Source: an uncultured Clostridia bacterium (GTDB taxonomy: Bacteria; Bacillota; Clostridia; TANB77; CAG-508). Taken from it: DNA of 6,057 nucleotides. Each line of letters starts with the position of its first letter. Position 1 is the first letter of the stretch. Under the pieces are notes generated by a model. That model saw only the letters and a program-made list of their open reading frames with translations. It was not told where the DNA came from and did not search any database. Shown in pieces: positions 5,572 through 6,057 of the stretch. The DNA lies in contig CANQRO010000074.1 of NCBI GenBank assembly GCA_947626205.1, positions 1 to 6,057 of the forward strand. The letters run 5' to 3'. The position numbers were made by a program, and so were the translations under genes.

Positions 5572-5600
5572 ATAATAAAAAACTATGCATAATTTTTTAT

Positions 5601-5867
5601 CTATGCTTTAATAGCATTTAATTTTTTAGCTAATCTAGATTTTTTTCTAGCAGCTGTATTTTTAGCTATAACACCTTTTGTACAAGCCATATCAACTTTT
5701 TTGCTAGCTTCTACAAATAAGCTTTCAGCATTTTTAACGTCTTTATTATTAACAGCATCTTCAAATTTCTTTACAGCTGTTTTATATGCTGATTTAACCA
5801 TATTATTTTGTAAAGTTTTCTTTTCAATTATACTTACTCTTTTAATTGCTGATTTAATATTTGGCAT
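5601..5867 (-). CDS. rpsT: Small ribosomal subunit protein bS20
   Basis: bS20 binds 16S rRNA early in assembly and helps fold the 5' domain of the 30S subunit. The 88 residues match the family length. The sequence begins MPNIKSAIKRVSIIEKKTLQN and ends in the hallmark KGVIAKNTAARKKSRLAKKLN. The whole protein is lysine-rich and helical. The start ATG (5865-5867) is fixed by the conserved MPNIKSA. The strong site AAGGAGGTG (complement of 5879-5887) lies 11 bases away, a little longer than usual. It is a single-gene unit with its own promoter (5917-5945) and terminator (5544-5571). bS20 represses its own translation in some bacteria; nothing here proves or excludes this. Confidence 0.98.
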   Translation of the reverse strand: MPNIKSAIKRVSIIEKKTLQNNMVKSAYKTAVKKFEDAVNNKDVKNAESLFVEASKKVDMACTKGVIAKNTAARKKSRLAKKLNAIKA

Positions 5868-5890
5868 TCCTTAAATTGCACCTCCTTAAA
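5868..5890 (-). promoter_or_regulatory. rpsT ribosome binding region with duplicated TTTAAGGA
   Basis: On the minus strand TTTAAGGA occurs twice. The first copy is part of TTTAAGGAGGTGC (complement of 5878-5890), the true Shine-Dalgarno. The second (complement of 5868-5875) abuts the ATG directly, too close to initiate there. GGAGG is 13 bases from the ATG, longer than the common 5-9. Confidence 0.6.
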
Positions 5891-5916
5891 TAGTAAAATA
5901 AACTATAACGCATAAT

Positions 5917-5945
5917 ATTTTATCATGAAAGAATAAAAAATGCAA
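5917..5945 (-). promoter_or_regulatory. Probable rpsT promoter
   Basis: On the minus strand the -35 is TTGCAT (complement of 5940-5945), a modest match. After a 17-base spacer comes TAAAAT (complement of 5917-5922), preceded by TGA, an extended -10 motif. The leader to the ATG would be about 40 bases. Confidence 0.6.
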
Positions 5946-6012
5946 GACTTATAGAAACAATTTCTAAATTTATCAGTTATAATATAAATGGCAATAATAA
6001 ATTTCCGGTTTA

Positions 6013-6057
6013 TTATGCACATAATTCACTTAAGATTTCGTTGGTACTTTTATAATT
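6013..6057 (-). CDS. Possible C-terminal tail of an upstream minus-strand gene
   Basis: Fourteen sense codons run from the right edge of the window (NYKSTNEILSELCA) to a TAA at 6013-6015. This is the only minus-strand frame open at the edge for more than about eight codons, and its composition is protein-like. It is far too short to identify. An A/T-rich hairpin (5991-6001 with 6009-6018, one bulge) overlaps the stop but has no T run, so it is a poor terminator. Confidence 0.3.
   Translation of the reverse strand, partial: NYKSTNEILSELCA

Larger units (their letters stand above)
5300..5600. other. Gene-free stretch between rpsT and the membrane-protein gene
   Basis: About 300 very A/T-rich bases with no credible coding frame on either strand; the short ATG-initiated frames lack ribosome binding sites. 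At the right it holds the rpsT terminator (5544-5571) and an imperfect inverted repeat (5509-5541). A minus-strand TATAAT (complement of 5429-5434) with a poor -35 (TTATTT, 17-base spacing) is the only promoter candidate for the membrane-protein gene. I see nothing else. Confidence 0.6.

Noticed and set aside
5988..6057. Plus-strand frame starting ATG 5988 and open to the window edge
   Set aside because: There is no ribosome binding site upstream and only 23 codons are visible; the peptide looks non-coding.
1..6057. CRISPR arrays, tRNA/rRNA genes, insertion sequences or attachment sites
   Set aside because: No regularly spaced direct repeats, cloverleaf arms, transposase motifs or terminal repeats with target duplications were seen on either strand.

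Overview
The window is AT-rich chromosomal DNA from a low-GC Bacillota, most likely a member of the Clostridia. The evidence is the strong A/T bias at third codon positions, consensus sigma-A promoters, AAGGAGG-type ribosome binding sites, and the bacterial gatC-gatA-gatB cluster. I cannot name the species.

Layout, left to right. Positions 1-216 hold the end, or all, of an unrecognised acidic gene, closed by a rho-independent terminator (222-256). A consensus promoter (312-340) then drives an ORF6N-domain gene (371-1327), whose last residues look displaced by a one-base deletion in an A run. The promoter at 1358-1386 starts the gatCAB operon. gatC (1416-1703) is followed by an unusually long structured spacer, then gatA (1865-3313) and gatB (3332-4777). 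A strong hairpin at 4803-4842 ends the operon.

Beyond that hairpin everything runs on the minus strand. Read in its own direction there are: a possible gene tail at the right edge (6013-6057), rpsT for ribosomal protein bS20 (5601-5867) with promoter and terminator, a gene-free stretch, a small two-helix membrane protein (5051-5299), and a compact unit at 4803-5047. That unit has a near-perfect promoter, a 12-bp-arm inverted repeat sitting like an operator, a textbook Shine-Dalgarno sequence, a 34-codon ORF, and the shared hairpin as terminator.

The core genes serve translation. GatCAB converts misacylated Glu-tRNA(Gln) and/or Asp-tRNA(Asn) to the correct amidated forms, and bS20 is a 30S subunit assembly protein. 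The most unusual material is the small regulated unit near 4856-5047, with a related inverted repeat at 5509-5541 on the far side of the membrane-protein gene. This is a candidate only: the peptide is unrecognised, and another frame of the same DNA encodes a hydrophobic peptide.
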